Positions 54,424-63,152 are shown, counted from the first letter of the stretch. The stretch: 64,000 nucleotides of DNA from Adhaeribacter radiodurans (GCF_014075995.1 NZ_CP055153.1:2356001-2420000), one strand, 5' to 3'. Notes: generated by a model from the sequence alone, not told the origin. Numbers and translations: made by a program.

Positions 54424-55392
54424 TTACAACGGTAACAAAATTGTAAACTCCGAATATTCTCCTTCCCGGCTTTCAATCTTCAGCTCACCGCCATGCCCTT
54501 TGGTAATAATGTCGTAACTCAGCGACAAGCCTAATCCGGTACCTTGTCCGGTGGGTTTGGTGGTAAAGAAAGGCTGGAAGATTTTATGTTTTACACTTTC
54601 CGGAATACCGGTACCATTATCGCGGATCCTAATTTCCACTTTCCCATTAGTCCGGCAGGTTGTTACTCTCACCTCGGCCTGAAATTGGCCGTTCAATTGT
54701 GCTTTCTTCTGCTGGGTGGAATAGAAAGCATTATTTAATAAGTTTAATAACACTCTTCCCAGTTCCTGCGGTACAACTTCCACTTTGTCAAGGCTATAAT
54801 CAAAATCAGTGACTAAGATGGCATTAAAATCCTTATTCTTGGATCGGAGGCCATGGTAGGAGAGGCGTAAGTATTCATCAGTTAAAGCATTAATATTTGT
54901 TAATTGTTTCTCGCCCGAACTGCTGCGGGAGTGTTGTAGCATACCTTTTACAATGGAGTCGGCACGTTTGCCATGGTGGTTTATTTTTTGTTCGTTTTCC
55001 TCCAGATTAGCTGCCAGTTCTTTTACTTCTTCCAGATTACCTTTTGCCAGTTCTTCTTTCATCTCAGCAATTAACTCTTGGTTTACTTCTGAAAAGTTAT
55101 TGACGAAATTTAAAGGGTTTTGTATTTCATGCGCAATGCCTGCGGTGAGTTCACCGAGGCTAGCCATTTTTTCTTTTTGAATTAACTGCGACTGCATAGT
55201 TCTTAACTCAGATAAACTTGCTTCAATTTGTTGTTTAGCACTTTCCAGTTTTGTAAAATCGTCGTATCTGGCATAAGCCGTAGAAAAGGCATTTGCCAGC
55301 GATTGAACCAGGCTGATTTCATCTTCGGTAAGTGGTGCGGTATTGCCTACATACAACATGCCTTGCAAAAAAGGCACAAAGTGTAAATACAA
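54424..55392 (-). CDS. Histidine kinase core, downstream part of a frameshifted gene
   Basis: A 322-residue reading frame with HisKA box ELTAGIAHEIQNPLNFVNNFSE and HATPase motifs ([30 protein letters not shown]). Without the upstream gene it would lack a sensor. The frame is open upstream of its first ATG to about 55429, and the upstream gene (55424-57418) ends in an out-of-register frame at an A7 run. Removing one base would join both into a kinase of about 1000 residues (continuing KDEKYSAEKPLENLYLHF). Either the sequence has an error, the gene is broken, or the run is used for slippage. Confidence 0.75.
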   Translation of the reverse strand: MYLHFVPFLQGMLYVGNTAPLTEDEISLVQSLANAFSTAYARYDDFTKLESAKQQIEASLSELRTMQSQLIQKEKMASLGELTAGIAHEIQNPLNFVNNFSEVNQELIAEMKEELAKGNLEEVKELAANLEENEQKINHHGKRADSIVKGMLQHSRSSSGEKQLTNINALTDEYLRLSYHGLRSKNKDFNAILVTDFDYSLDKVEVVPQELGRVLLNLLNNAFYSTQQKKAQLNGQFQAEVRVTTCRTNGKVEIRIRDNGTGIPESVKHKIFQPFFTTKPTGQGTGLGLSLSYDIITKGHGGELKIESREGEYSEFTILLPL

Positions 55393-55423
55393 GTTTTCTA
55401 GTGGTTTTTCAGCACTGTATTTT

Positions 55424-57418
55424 TCATCCTTTTTTTATAAGGCTTGCTTCCACTAAGCTTTTTGTCCAGGCGGCAAATTTTTGTGCATCCCAATGGTCAA
55501 CGAATATTCGATTGTTTCGCCAGTGGCTCAATACACCTTCAATTAATTCTGTATTTTTAAACGGCAGCTGAAAGGCAGCAATGGCCTTCCCATCGGGTGT
55601 AGATAAATAAACATGAGCTTGCTGTTGTTCTTCGCTCATGATAAAAACACCGCATCGGATAAATGCCACATTCAGTACGGATAATTCTTTCCAAATTAAT
55701 GGCGTAATCCGTTCCAGGTCGCTGGTGGTGCGCATACTGGCTATTTCGGCACGTACCCGATCTAATGATGCTTGCCTTACTGCCTCTTTGGCGCCTGCTT
55801 CAGCTTTTTGCAGGTCCAGAAAGCGGGTATAGGTTTGCTCGAACACTTTGCCAAACCGTTTTAGGGTATTATTCTGTTCTTCTGAATATAAAACGCCGTC
55901 GTAATTTTGAATGTTCAGGGCAACTGTTTTCATTAACATAGAAGATTGTGCCCAGCCATTGCTACTATACACAATATTTCTTCTATCTTCCGGTACTGGT
56001 GCATATTTAAAAAAATGGTCAAAAAATCTGTTTTTTTCCTCTTTGGTACAGGTAAGTATATAAAATTCTTCTCCTTTTTCTTTTGCTTCCACATAACGGT
56101 TAAATATTAGATGATTTAAATAAGGAAAATTAATCCGGGAGGCATATTGCTGGCCGGGTGCCGCCACCCAGACCCTTAAATCATTACTTTCGTTCAATTC
56201 AACCGCAAAACTTGCTGAATGGATGTTAAAATTAAGGTCGCATAACCGATCCAACACCAACTGAATTACTTCTCTTAACTCCTCACTTTTTTGCATGGCC
56301 ATGGAGCAGCTTCTTACTCTTTCGAGTGCAGTTTCTATTTGGGCTTCTCTGGCTTGCTCTTCAGCTTTTTGCAAGTCGAGAAAACGGGTAAAGGTTTGTT
56401 CAAAGACATTACCAAATCGTAAAACCGTAATATTCTGTTCTTCGGAAAAAGGAATTCCGGAGTAATTATAAATATTTAAGGCCACTGTTTTCATTAATAC
56501 AGATGATTGCGTCCAACCAGTGCTACTGTACATGACTTTTCTTCTTTCCTCCGTTACCGGAGCGTATTTAAAAAAATGATCAAAAAACCTGTTTTTCTCT
56601 TCCGTTGTGCAGGTAAGTGCATAAAAATGCTCCTCTTTCTCCTGTGCTTCAACCAAGCGTTTAAATATTGGATGATCTATATAAGGAAGATTGATTAGGG
56701 AAGCGTATTGCTGACCGGGGGCTGCCACCCAAACTCGCAAATCAAGGCTTTTTCTAAAATCTACCACAAAGCTCGCTGAGTCTATATTGAATTGTAGCCC
56801 GCATAGCTGATCCAGTATCAGTTGAATGACTTCCTTCAACTCCTCACTTTTATGCATGGCCATCATCTTGGCTCGTACTCTTTCCAAAGCGGCTTCAATC
56901 TCTAACTGCCGGTTTTTATGTTCCAGGTCAGCGGTTTTTTCATTTACCAGCTGTTGTAGTTGCTCATTTTTACTTTCCCACTCCTTTAAATGCAAAGTGC
57001 CCCCGCTTGTTGATCTATCGTCAGATTTAGAAGCATGTACATGAACAGCCAGCCATTGTTCATTCTGAAATTCCATTACCGTTGTTAGTCTAATACAGAT
57101 TTCATGCTGATTGCCCTCTACCATTATTTTTAGTATTAATTTTGTGACAATGGTTGCGACATCTTCCTTTGCTGAAGTTTTGTGAAATACAGGAGTTGCT
57201 GCAATTTGGACAATATGACCTTTTGATTGTTCCCGTTGATTGGATACTATTTGCAGATAATCTTTTAATGAAAACACTCTTTCATCCTTGGCAGTATCAT
57301 AGATCATCATGTTTTCTGCCACAAGACCAGGAGCTAATTCTAAGGGCACGTTGCCTAAATTTAGCTGTATAAATTTCTCATACGCATCAAGTAAGGCTTG
57401 TTCTTTTTGTAGGGTCAT
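55424..57418 (-). CDS. Sensor part of a frameshifted histidine kinase, with duplicated GAF-like domains
   Basis: A 664-residue soluble protein with no membrane segment. An N-terminal SnoaL/NTF2-like domain (about 1-130; LLDAYEKFIQLNLGNVP, ...AVHVHASKSD) leads into a coiled coil, then two tandem GAF-like units of about 170 residues each. Both contain LRVWVAAPGQQYAS, EEKNRFFDHFFKYAPV and a tail of QTFTRFLDLQKAE type, so one arose from the other. A third, weakly related region (about 530-660) precedes the broken end. The coding sequence stops after SLIKKG; in the +1 frame it continues into 54424-55392. Very probably one kinase with an interrupted frame. Confidence 0.75.
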   Translation of the reverse strand: MTLQKEQALLDAYEKFIQLNLGNVPLELAPGLVAENMMIYDTAKDERVFSLKDYLQIVSNQREQSKGHIVQIAATPVFHKTSAKEDVATIVTKLILKIMVEGNQHEICIRLTTVMEFQNEQWLAVHVHASKSDDRSTSGGTLHLKEWESKNEQLQQLVNEKTADLEHKNRQLEIEAALERVRAKMMAMHKSEELKEVIQLILDQLCGLQFNIDSASFVVDFRKSLDLRVWVAAPGQQYASLINLPYIDHPIFKRLVEAQEKEEHFYALTCTTEEKNRFFDHFFKYAPVTEERRKVMYSSTGWTQSSVLMKTVALNIYNYSGIPFSEEQNITVLRFGNVFEQTFTRFLDLQKAEEQAREAQIETALERVRSCSMAMQKSEELREVIQLVLDRLCDLNFNIHSASFAVELNESNDLRVWVAAPGQQYASRINFPYLNHLIFNRYVEAKEKGEEFYILTCTKEEKNRFFDHFFKYAPVPEDRRNIVYSSNGWAQSSMLMKTVALNIQNYDGVLYSEEQNNTLKRFGKVFEQTYTRFLDLQKAEAGAKEAVRQASLDRVRAEIASMRTTSDLERITPLIWKELSVLNVAFIRCGVFIMSEEQQQAHVYLSTPDGKAIAAFQLPFKNTELIEGVLSHWRNNRIFVDHWDAQKFAAWTKSLVEASLIKKG
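55430..55436 (-). other. Frameshift site in an A7 run (minus strand)
   Basis: On the minus strand ATA AAA AAA GGA TGA ends the upper reading frame. With six A instead of seven the sequence reads on as KKDEKYSAEK into the kinase core. So one extra A at this homopolymer accounts for the break. Confidence 0.8.
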
Positions 57419-57428
57419 CTTTCAATAT

Positions 57429-57966
57429 TTAAGCAATAGGTAATATAACTATAAATTCTGCGAACTCTCCTTCTTTTGTCTCCACCTTCAGCTCCCCGCC
57501 GAGACCTTTAATAACAATATCATAGCTTAATGACAAGCCTAAACCAGTACCTTGCCCAGTGGGTTTAGTAGTAAAAAAGGGTTGTAAGATTTTCTGTTTG
57601 ATTGAATCCGGAATACCCATGCCATTGTCGCCCACTCTTACTTTTACTATTCCGTTACTAAATTTAGAACGGCTAAAGAGAAATTACCTTTCATGCTGGA
57701 ACTGCTGGCCTGATTAATCCGGGTAACTGCTTCCCCGTAATGATAGCGCAGCAATTGAGCCCTTCTAATAATTTCTTTACTTAATATTTAAGCCGAATCC
57801 AGGTTAACGCGAGTCAACAGCCGTATTTTTTGGTTTATCAAATTAATGCGGGCTGTTTCCGAAGCAGCTTTTATAATTAGTAACTCCAAACTATCTAATT
57901 GGGTACTTTGCGCTGGGGCAGTTGCCGCCATACACCATAGTAACAGGGCTATAAAATAACTTTCAT
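57429..57966 (-). pseudogene. Decayed TPR-histidine kinase, internal deletion
   Basis: Conceptual translation with shifts gives a signal peptide-like start (MKVIL then ALLLWCMAATAPAQS), a TPR-like segment beginning TQLDSLELLIIKAA with ETARINLINQKIRLL, an in-frame stop after NLDSA, and [20 protein letters not shown]; then it jumps directly to [20 protein letters not shown] and the end of a HATPase (57429-57635). The TPRs, coiled coil, HisKA box and most of the ATPase are missing. At least one stop and two frameshifts separate the pieces. It is a remnant of a TPR-containing sensor kinase like others in Cytophagales, lying behind an apparently intact kinase locus. Confidence 0.75.
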
Positions 57967-58570
57967 CGTTAAGCTTATGAAAGATGCACTTAAAGAAATT
58001 TAAATTAGAATAGCATTTTTAGTAAATAAAAATCTTGTCCACGATGATTGATACCTGTTATATTCTGATTTGCATTAAATCATCCTTTCTGTTTAAAAAT
58101 ATAAATTTTACTGTCTTTAGGAAAGCAACTATTCAGCTTTCTTATAAATTGAAAATCATTTATAATTATAAGAAATTAAGCGCTGTTGGGGTTAGGTGCT
58201 GGTTCTAAAGCCGCTAAAGAAAGTATTGTAGATATAAATCTCTTCTCTTGTTGCCCGCTGTTAAATGCATAAAATACTTAAACAATATAAGGTTTTATAA
58301 ATTATAATAGAAAAAATAGGCCAAAATTTAAATAATTAGGCTAGTAACTAATGTTAACTACAACTTTAATAAATGCCAATAATTGGTAACCGAGTAAATA
58401 CTTTAAACAAAATAATACCGGTTAAATCTGGTAATACTAATTTCTGGTCTTAAAGCAATAGAACCTTGAAACCTTTCCCTATCCATTTAGGTTTTCCTGC
58501 TGATTAACAGTCGGGCTATTTAACCTGTAGCGTAGCACTCCACCGTAGTAATTTAATACTAGCTATTTAG
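57967..58570. other. Intergenic region upstream of the GAF kinase
   Basis: A 604-bp AT-rich gap, divergent on both sides. The one structure of note is an inverted repeat TTTCTTATA (58138-58146) with TATAAGAAA (58167-58175). I see no gene. Confidence 0.5.
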
Positions 58571-59785
58571 ATGATTAATTCTCAAGACGATTTGTTTAAA
58601 GATTTCGAGACCGTAAGGCAGATTTCGATTATCCCCACCATGTTAGAAGTTATTTGCCAACTAACCGGAATGGGTTTTGCCGCTGTAGCAAGGGTAACAA
58701 ATGACAGGTGGCTGGCTTGTAAGGTGCGGGATGAAGTGGCTTTTGGCTTAAAAGAAGGTGAAGAATTAAAAGTAGAAACAACACTTTGTAACGAAATCCG
58801 GGATATTCGCCAGCCCATTATTATTGATAATGTAGCGGAAGATCCGGTTTTTTGTAACCATCATACTCCTAAAATATACGGTTTACAAAGCTACATCTCT
58901 TTTCCAATTATTTTAAAAGATGGAACTTTCTTCGGTACGCTATGCGCCATAGATGCTAAACCAGCCGATTTAAACAATACAAAGGTTGTTGGCACCTTCT
59001 CGTTATTTACCGAACTTCTATCTTTTCATTTACAAAGCGTGGACTTACTGGAACGGAGCCATACCAGTAATATTAGTTTACAGAATAAAAACAGAATTCT
59101 CACGAATGTAAATAACGAACTAGATGATTTTGTTCACTCTGCCTCGCACGATTTAAAATCGCCGATTACCAATATTGCCAGCTTAGTTGATATTTTGGGG
59201 GAAATTGTGGAAGAAGAAATTATCGATAAACCAATGACTCAGCAAATTATAGGGTTGATAAAGTCTGACTTAAAGAGATTTACCGGCACCATAAAAGACC
59301 TTACCACTTTTGTAGAAGTTAATAATAGTAACGATACAGAAAGATGCGAAGAAATAAATATTTCTGAAGTGGTAGAAAGTGTGAAACAAGATTTAAATAA
59401 TTGGATTATTGAATCCAACGCCAACATCAAGGTGCAGGGAGAAGATCATATCTGGTTAAATTTATCTAAAAAGAATTTTAAAAGCATCTTATATAACTTA
59501 CTGAGTAATGCCTTAAAATATCGTTCGCCAGAAAGAGTTCCGGAAGTTTTAGTAAAAATAAACCATGGAAATGGCAAGGTAATTCTTACAGTAACCGACA
59601 ATGGTTTGGGAATTCCGTTTGACAAACAGGATAAAATATTTACTATGTTTAAACGCTTTCACAACCACGTAGAAGGCAGCGGTGTTGGTTTGTACATTGT
59701 AAAGCGAATGGTCGATAATATTAACGGTCAAATTCTGGTAAACAGCACCTTAAACCAAGGCACCACAATTACTATTTTATTTTAA
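58571..59785 (+). CDS. GAF-domain sensor histidine kinase
   Basis: A 404-residue cytoplasmic kinase. A GAF domain (about 20-155) contains AVARVTNDRWLACKVRDE and SYISFPIILKDGTFFGTLCAID, followed by a helical linker, the HisKA box DDFVHSASHDLKSPITNI (the histidine lies before DLKSP) and a HATPase with TVTDNGLGIPFDKQDKIFTMF and GSGVGLYIVKRM. It has no transmembrane helices or receiver domain. The GAF type resembles those that sense small molecules, redox state or light, but no chromophore cysteine is obvious. Monocistronic, with no adjacent response regulator. Confidence 0.9.
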   Translation: MINSQDDLFKDFETVRQISIIPTMLEVICQLTGMGFAAVARVTNDRWLACKVRDEVAFGLKEGEELKVETTLCNEIRDIRQPIIIDNVAEDPVFCNHHTPKIYGLQSYISFPIILKDGTFFGTLCAIDAKPADLNNTKVVGTFSLFTELLSFHLQSVDLLERSHTSNISLQNKNRILTNVNNELDDFVHSASHDLKSPITNIASLVDILGEIVEEEIIDKPMTQQIIGLIKSDLKRFTGTIKDLTTFVEVNNSNDTERCEEINISEVVESVKQDLNNWIIESNANIKVQGEDHIWLNLSKKNFKSILYNLLSNALKYRSPERVPEVLVKINHGNGKVILTVTDNGLGIPFDKQDKIFTMFKRFHNHVEGSGVGLYIVKRMVDNINGQILVNSTLNQGTTITILF

Positions 59786-60000
59786 AGGTGAGTTTAATTA
59801 CTAATTTTCTTTAACTATAATTTAAAGAATCCCTGGAAACAAAGTTATAATAACGCATGAATTTTTTCGGCAAAAACTTTTTTAAGACTTACAGTCAACT
59901 CTCCTTTTAAATAAATAATAGACTGTTTACGTCTTAATTTACTTATTCTAATATGCGTTCAAGTTAAGAAAGGAACACCTTTAGAAATTAGTTATTCTAC

Positions 60001-60074
60001 TTTAATGAGGTTCTTCCGGAGAAAAAATTAGCGTCACGTGGTCACTAGTTTTCTCCGGAAGGACCTACATTAAA
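60001..60074. repeat. Hairpin element with about 25-nt arms
   Basis: Left arm 60001-60025 and right arm 60049-60074 are complementary with few mismatches (TTAATGAGGTTCTTCCGGAG, TTCTCCGGAAGGACCTACATT) around a 23-nt loop containing GTCACGTGGTCACTAG. The loop resembles those at 14070-14129 and 18263-18338. It separates the GAF kinase from the convergent YceI gene and may end both transcripts. Confidence 0.65.
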
Positions 60075-60084
60075 ATGCCTACCC

Positions 60085-60708
60085 TTAAGATCTGTGTCCG
60101 TTTAATAGTAGGTGAATGCTTACTGCGGGTAAAATATGATGCTCTCCTAAGGCAGGATCAGCGGCATAGTTCATGCCCCATTTAGTGCGGTCGAGGGTAA
60201 AAGTAGCTTCCGCCGTAAGCTTTTTGTTATTTATATTTATTTTAGCCGGAAAACTGATGGAGTTAGTTTTTCCCAAGAGAGTAAAATTGCCGTTTACAAG
60301 GTAGTTAGCGCCTATAATGGCCGTACTTTCTTTGCCAGTATAAGGCGTTACCTGCACAATCGTAAAAGAAGCTTCCGGATACAAAGCTAAATTAAAAAAG
60401 TCAGGACTTTTTAAGTGGTTTAAAAGCTGCGGTTTTACTTCTTCTGATAAATCAAAATTCCGGATCGAAGCAATGGGAATAGTAAACGTACCACTCTTTA
60501 TTTTAGCATTTACTACTTTTAGGTTAGTACTACTTACCGAAAAATCTCCTTCGTGAAATAAGGCTGGACTGGAGCCTTTCCATTCGGCAACTGAGTTGTT
60601 ATCGAGTACATACGTTTCTTTTGCTTCTGGTTCGGTGTGTTTGCAGCTACTCAATAAAAGCAAAACATTTATAAATAAGAGGGTGCAAAAAGTTAGAATT
60701 GATTTCAT
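60085..60708 (-). CDS. YceI family lipoprotein
   Basis: A 207-residue protein with a lipoprotein signal (LFINVLLLLSSCKHTEPE, lipidation cysteine C22) and a YceI-like beta-barrel, which binds polyisoprenoid-type lipids. Typical features are VLDNNSVAEWKGSSPALFHEGDF, VVNAKIKSGTFTIPIASIRNFDL and the C-terminal FTLDRTKWGMNYA. Physiological role in Bacteroidota unknown, sometimes linked to acid or electron-transport stress. Separated from the downstream cupin/unknown pair by 234 bp with no hairpin found. Confidence 0.88.
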   Translation of the reverse strand: MKSILTFCTLLFINVLLLLSSCKHTEPEAKETYVLDNNSVAEWKGSSPALFHEGDFSVSSTNLKVVNAKIKSGTFTIPIASIRNFDLSEEVKPQLLNHLKSPDFFNLALYPEASFTIVQVTPYTGKESTAIIGANYLVNGNFTLLGKTNSISFPAKININNKKLTAEATFTLDRTKWGMNYAADPALGEHHILPAVSIHLLLNGHRS

Positions 60709-60942
60709 GACGATTATAGAAAATTTTATAGTTTAAGAATTAATTAGAATTTAGTAAGTTTTGGGCATAAGACTGCCAGGCTATTATTTTTATAATAGCT
60801 GCTTTTGTATTATTTATAGTTGTTGTTTTATTTAGATAAGAGTGGGTAAACTTAAAAAAAGTAAATTTCTGCCAGATTTAGAAAGGTAAAACAGCCAGCG
60901 CTAGCTGTTTACTTGCACAATCTAGTTTTTATAAGATAAGAT

Positions 60943-61308
60943 TTATTTAAGGGTGTAAGGATATTGTTTTCGCCATTCGTCGAGGCAGCCCAATTGTTGA
61001 ATTAATAGGGATATCTGGCCGTTGGTAATTACTGAATGACCTGGTTTAAGCGAGATTTCTGTTAAAATAACGCCTATCTGCTCAAACAAACCTGCTATTA
61101 TATTTTTTGAATTTTGAAAAGAATAAAAATAAGCGCTAATAACCTGTAAATAGTTTACTAGTAGCTCTGCCGCATCCTGCTCCAGTAATACGGATTTTTT
61201 GCCAATAACGAGCTTGGCCGGATTAATTGTAAACGTACCATCCTTATTTTCCGGTGGCCGGAGTACCGAAACATTCGGTGATTTAAAAAGGATGGTTGCT
61301 TTAGTCAT
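60943..61308 (-). CDS. Conserved hypothetical protein (121 aa), second gene of the cupin operon
   Basis: A small soluble protein; FTINPAKLVIGKKSVLLEQDAAELLVNYLQVISAYF near the middle forms helices, and the protein ends in WRKQYPYTLK. No family recognised and no catalytic motif seen. It lies 31 bp downstream of the cupin gene on the same strand and shares its promoter, so it belongs to the AraC-linked unit described in the findings. Confidence 0.65.
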   Translation of the reverse strand: MTKATILFKSPNVSVLRPPENKDGTFTINPAKLVIGKKSVLLEQDAAELLVNYLQVISAYFYSFQNSKNIIAGLFEQIGVILTEISLKPGHSVITNGQISLLIQQLGCLDEWRKQYPYTLK

Positions 61309-61339
61309 ATTTACAGAATAATGGCTGGTTGAAAAAGGC

Positions 61340-61819
61340 TTATATAAATAATACCCCGTATTTTTGATTTAATTCCGACATCATAAACGCAATATGTTCA
61401 GAGGGTGGAGGCCCTTGAGGAGGAATTACTTGTACTTCTTCGGCGGCCGGAAAACTAAACTGCATAAAATATTCCAGGAAGTTACCGGGGGTAATTAAAG
61501 ATAAAAACCGGGCACTGGGGGTATTTATTTTAAAATGGTGCGGCACTTGCCGGGGAGCAAAAATAGATTCTCCGGTCTTTAATTTAGTAACTTTTTCTCC
61601 TACGTAAAAAGTAATTTCCCCTTCTAAAAGGTAAAATGTTTCGTCTTCGCGCGAATGTAAATGTACGGGAGGTTCCACTCCTTGCGGTAAGGTCATATCA
61701 ATCAACGCAAAGTTGCCCTGGGTTTCTTCCGGCGAAATTAAAACTTTAAAAAATCCACCCTGGTAGTTACGGTAAGCACTAATCTCAGGGTTAATAAGGT
61801 TTGTGGTTAAGGTTTGCAT
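61340..61819 (-). CDS. Cupin-domain protein
   Basis: A 159-residue single-cupin protein. Metal-binding motif 1 is H-x-H in PPVHLHSREDETFYLLEGEITFYV (about 51-74), with the E and a later H in QVPHHFKIN (about 94-102). This form is typical of quercetinase-like or other small-molecule-binding cupins. It is the first gene of a two-gene unit with the unknown protein at 60943-61308. A TATATTTG -7 box lies about 32 bp upstream of the start, with a motif shared with the AraC gene at 61881-61898. Confidence 0.88.
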   Translation of the reverse strand: MQTLTTNLINPEISAYRNYQGGFFKVLISPEETQGNFALIDMTLPQGVEPPVHLHSREDETFYLLEGEITFYVGEKVTKLKTGESIFAPRQVPHHFKINTPSARFLSLITPGNFLEYFMQFSFPAAEEVQVIPPQGPPPSEHIAFMMSELNQKYGVLFI

Positions 61820-61850
61820 CTTTATAAATTTTTAGTGATTTAGAATGATA

Positions 61851-61858
61851 CAAATATA
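61851..61858 (-). promoter_or_regulatory. -7 box of the cupin gene
   Basis: TATATTTG on the minus strand, an exact TAnnTTTG match, implying a leader of about 25 nt. The shared 18-nt motif starts 22 nt beyond it, in the position where a -33 box is expected. Confidence 0.6.
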
Positions 61859-61880
61859 GAACACCGCTAAAGTTAATGAT

Positions 61881-61898
61881 TGTATAAAAACGACATGA
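61881..61898 (+). promoter_or_regulatory. Shared 18-nt motif, candidate AraC binding site (cupin promoter)
   Basis: TGTATAAAAACGACATGA matches TGTACAAAAACGACATGT at 62960-62977 at 16 of 18 positions, in the same orientation and 22 nt upstream of the -7 box in both. The conserved core is AAAAACGACATG. Binding by the AraC protein is inferred. Confidence 0.6.
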
Positions 61899-62005
61899 TA
61901 TTAATTGATGATTAACTAAATAAATTTTTGTTTAGGATTAAAATGATAAAAGCGAACACACAAAAAAATGTGGTTCGCCTATCTGTTTTATAAATATTTG
62001 CAGTA

Positions 62006-62896
62006 TTACTTAGTTGCTAAAATGCTCGTTTTCCGAGACAAGTTCATAGGCTTTTGCTTCACAAAACATTCCCCGTGGGTAACAAATAATTCATGGGAAG
62101 TTTGCGAAAAAAGCTGGGAAGGACTAACCCCTGCAATTCCCTTAAAGTCGCGGGAGAAGTGAGCTTGGTCGTAGTAACCCGCTTCGTAAGAAAGTTGCGT
62201 GAGAGAAGCAGTAGGGTTAGCTTCGAGGTTAGAAAAAGCGCAGTTGAGCCGAATAATTTTACTCATTTCCTTAGGCGATAAACCTAGCCGGGTCCGGAAT
62301 AACCGTTCGAGTTGCCGGGTACTGATACCTAGTTGCCCTTCCAGGCTTTTAATTGCTAAATTACCTTGGTTTAACTTTAATTGAGCCAACGTATAATCTA
62401 CGTAATCTACCTGATTGTTTTGGGGCAACAGGCGATTTTCCAAAAAATTGTTTAAGTAATTTATTCTTTCCACATCTGAGTTGGCCTCAAAAATTTGCTC
62501 TAACAGTAAAGAAATAGACTTACCCCAAATGGCTTCTAAATCCAGGCTCGGTACATTCGTAAATTCTTCCATGTTCATGGGCAGAAATTGCTGCGCGCCG
62601 GTATCTTTAAACTGAATTTTTATTAAACGGGTATGACCGGAAAATTTTAACCAAATAGGCTGCGTTAGCTGCCCAACCATAAAAGCTTGCCGGGTTTTTT
62701 GCATGGGGGCAGTTGGCCCTATTAAGTTATATTCATGGGCATCGCCGTACAGAAAGAGCATCGATATTTTTCCGTAAGGTATTAACCGCCACACCGATGC
62801 CAGCGCAGCCGTATCTTGCCAGTTGATATCTACCAGCATGTAATTATCAATGTATTGCCTAAGAAAAGGACTTGGTTTAAATATTTCGGCCTTCAT
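62006..62896 (-). CDS. AraC family transcriptional regulator
   Basis: A 296-residue regulator. The N-terminal two thirds are a ligand-binding/dimerisation domain not closely matching known sensors. The C-terminal region (about 185-285) has the double helix-turn-helix: GNLAIKSLEGQLGISTRQLERLFRTRLGLSPKEMSKIIRLNCAF and TASLTQLSYEAGYYDQAHFSRDFKGIAGVSPSQL. It likely activates the cupin operon to its left and its own promoter, since both have the same element in the same position. It could respond to a small molecule bound by its N-terminal domain. Confidence 0.92.
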   Translation of the reverse strand: MKAEIFKPSPFLRQYIDNYMLVDINWQDTAALASVWRLIPYGKISMLFLYGDAHEYNLIGPTAPMQKTRQAFMVGQLTQPIWLKFSGHTRLIKIQFKDTGAQQFLPMNMEEFTNVPSLDLEAIWGKSISLLLEQIFEANSDVERINYLNNFLENRLLPQNNQVDYVDYTLAQLKLNQGNLAIKSLEGQLGISTRQLERLFRTRLGLSPKEMSKIIRLNCAFSNLEANPTASLTQLSYEAGYYDQAHFSRDFKGIAGVSPSQLFSQTSHELFVTHGECFVKQKPMNLSRKTSILATK

Positions 62897-62929
62897 GTAC
62901 TCTTAAACTAATAAGATTTTTACTTTCTT

Positions 62930-62937
62930 CAAAGATA
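62930..62937 (-). promoter_or_regulatory. -7 box of the AraC gene
   Basis: TATCTTTG on the minus strand, an exact TAnnTTTG match, with an expected leader of about 27 nt. Confidence 0.6.
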
Positions 62938-62959
62938 TAGTATTAAAAATATTTACGCT

Positions 62960-62977
62960 TGTACAAAAACGACATGT
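62960..62977 (+). promoter_or_regulatory. Shared 18-nt motif, candidate AraC binding site (AraC promoter)
   Basis: TGTACAAAAACGACATGT, the counterpart of 61881-61898. It begins 64 bp upstream of the AraC start, compared with 62 bp for the cupin copy, and 22 nt from the -7 box in both. Confidence 0.6.
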
Positions 62978-63152
62978 AGAAGAAAGAGTATTCCTTATCT
63001 TTTACCCTTATTGGTAAAAAGCCGTGCTGCGAATATTATTTAGGCCTTATATTTTTATGAATTTACTTAATGAATATGGAGTCAGATAATACTAGACTTA
63101 TAAGCATAATTATGTAAAAACAACTTTTCTTTATTGTTACTGAATTATTATT

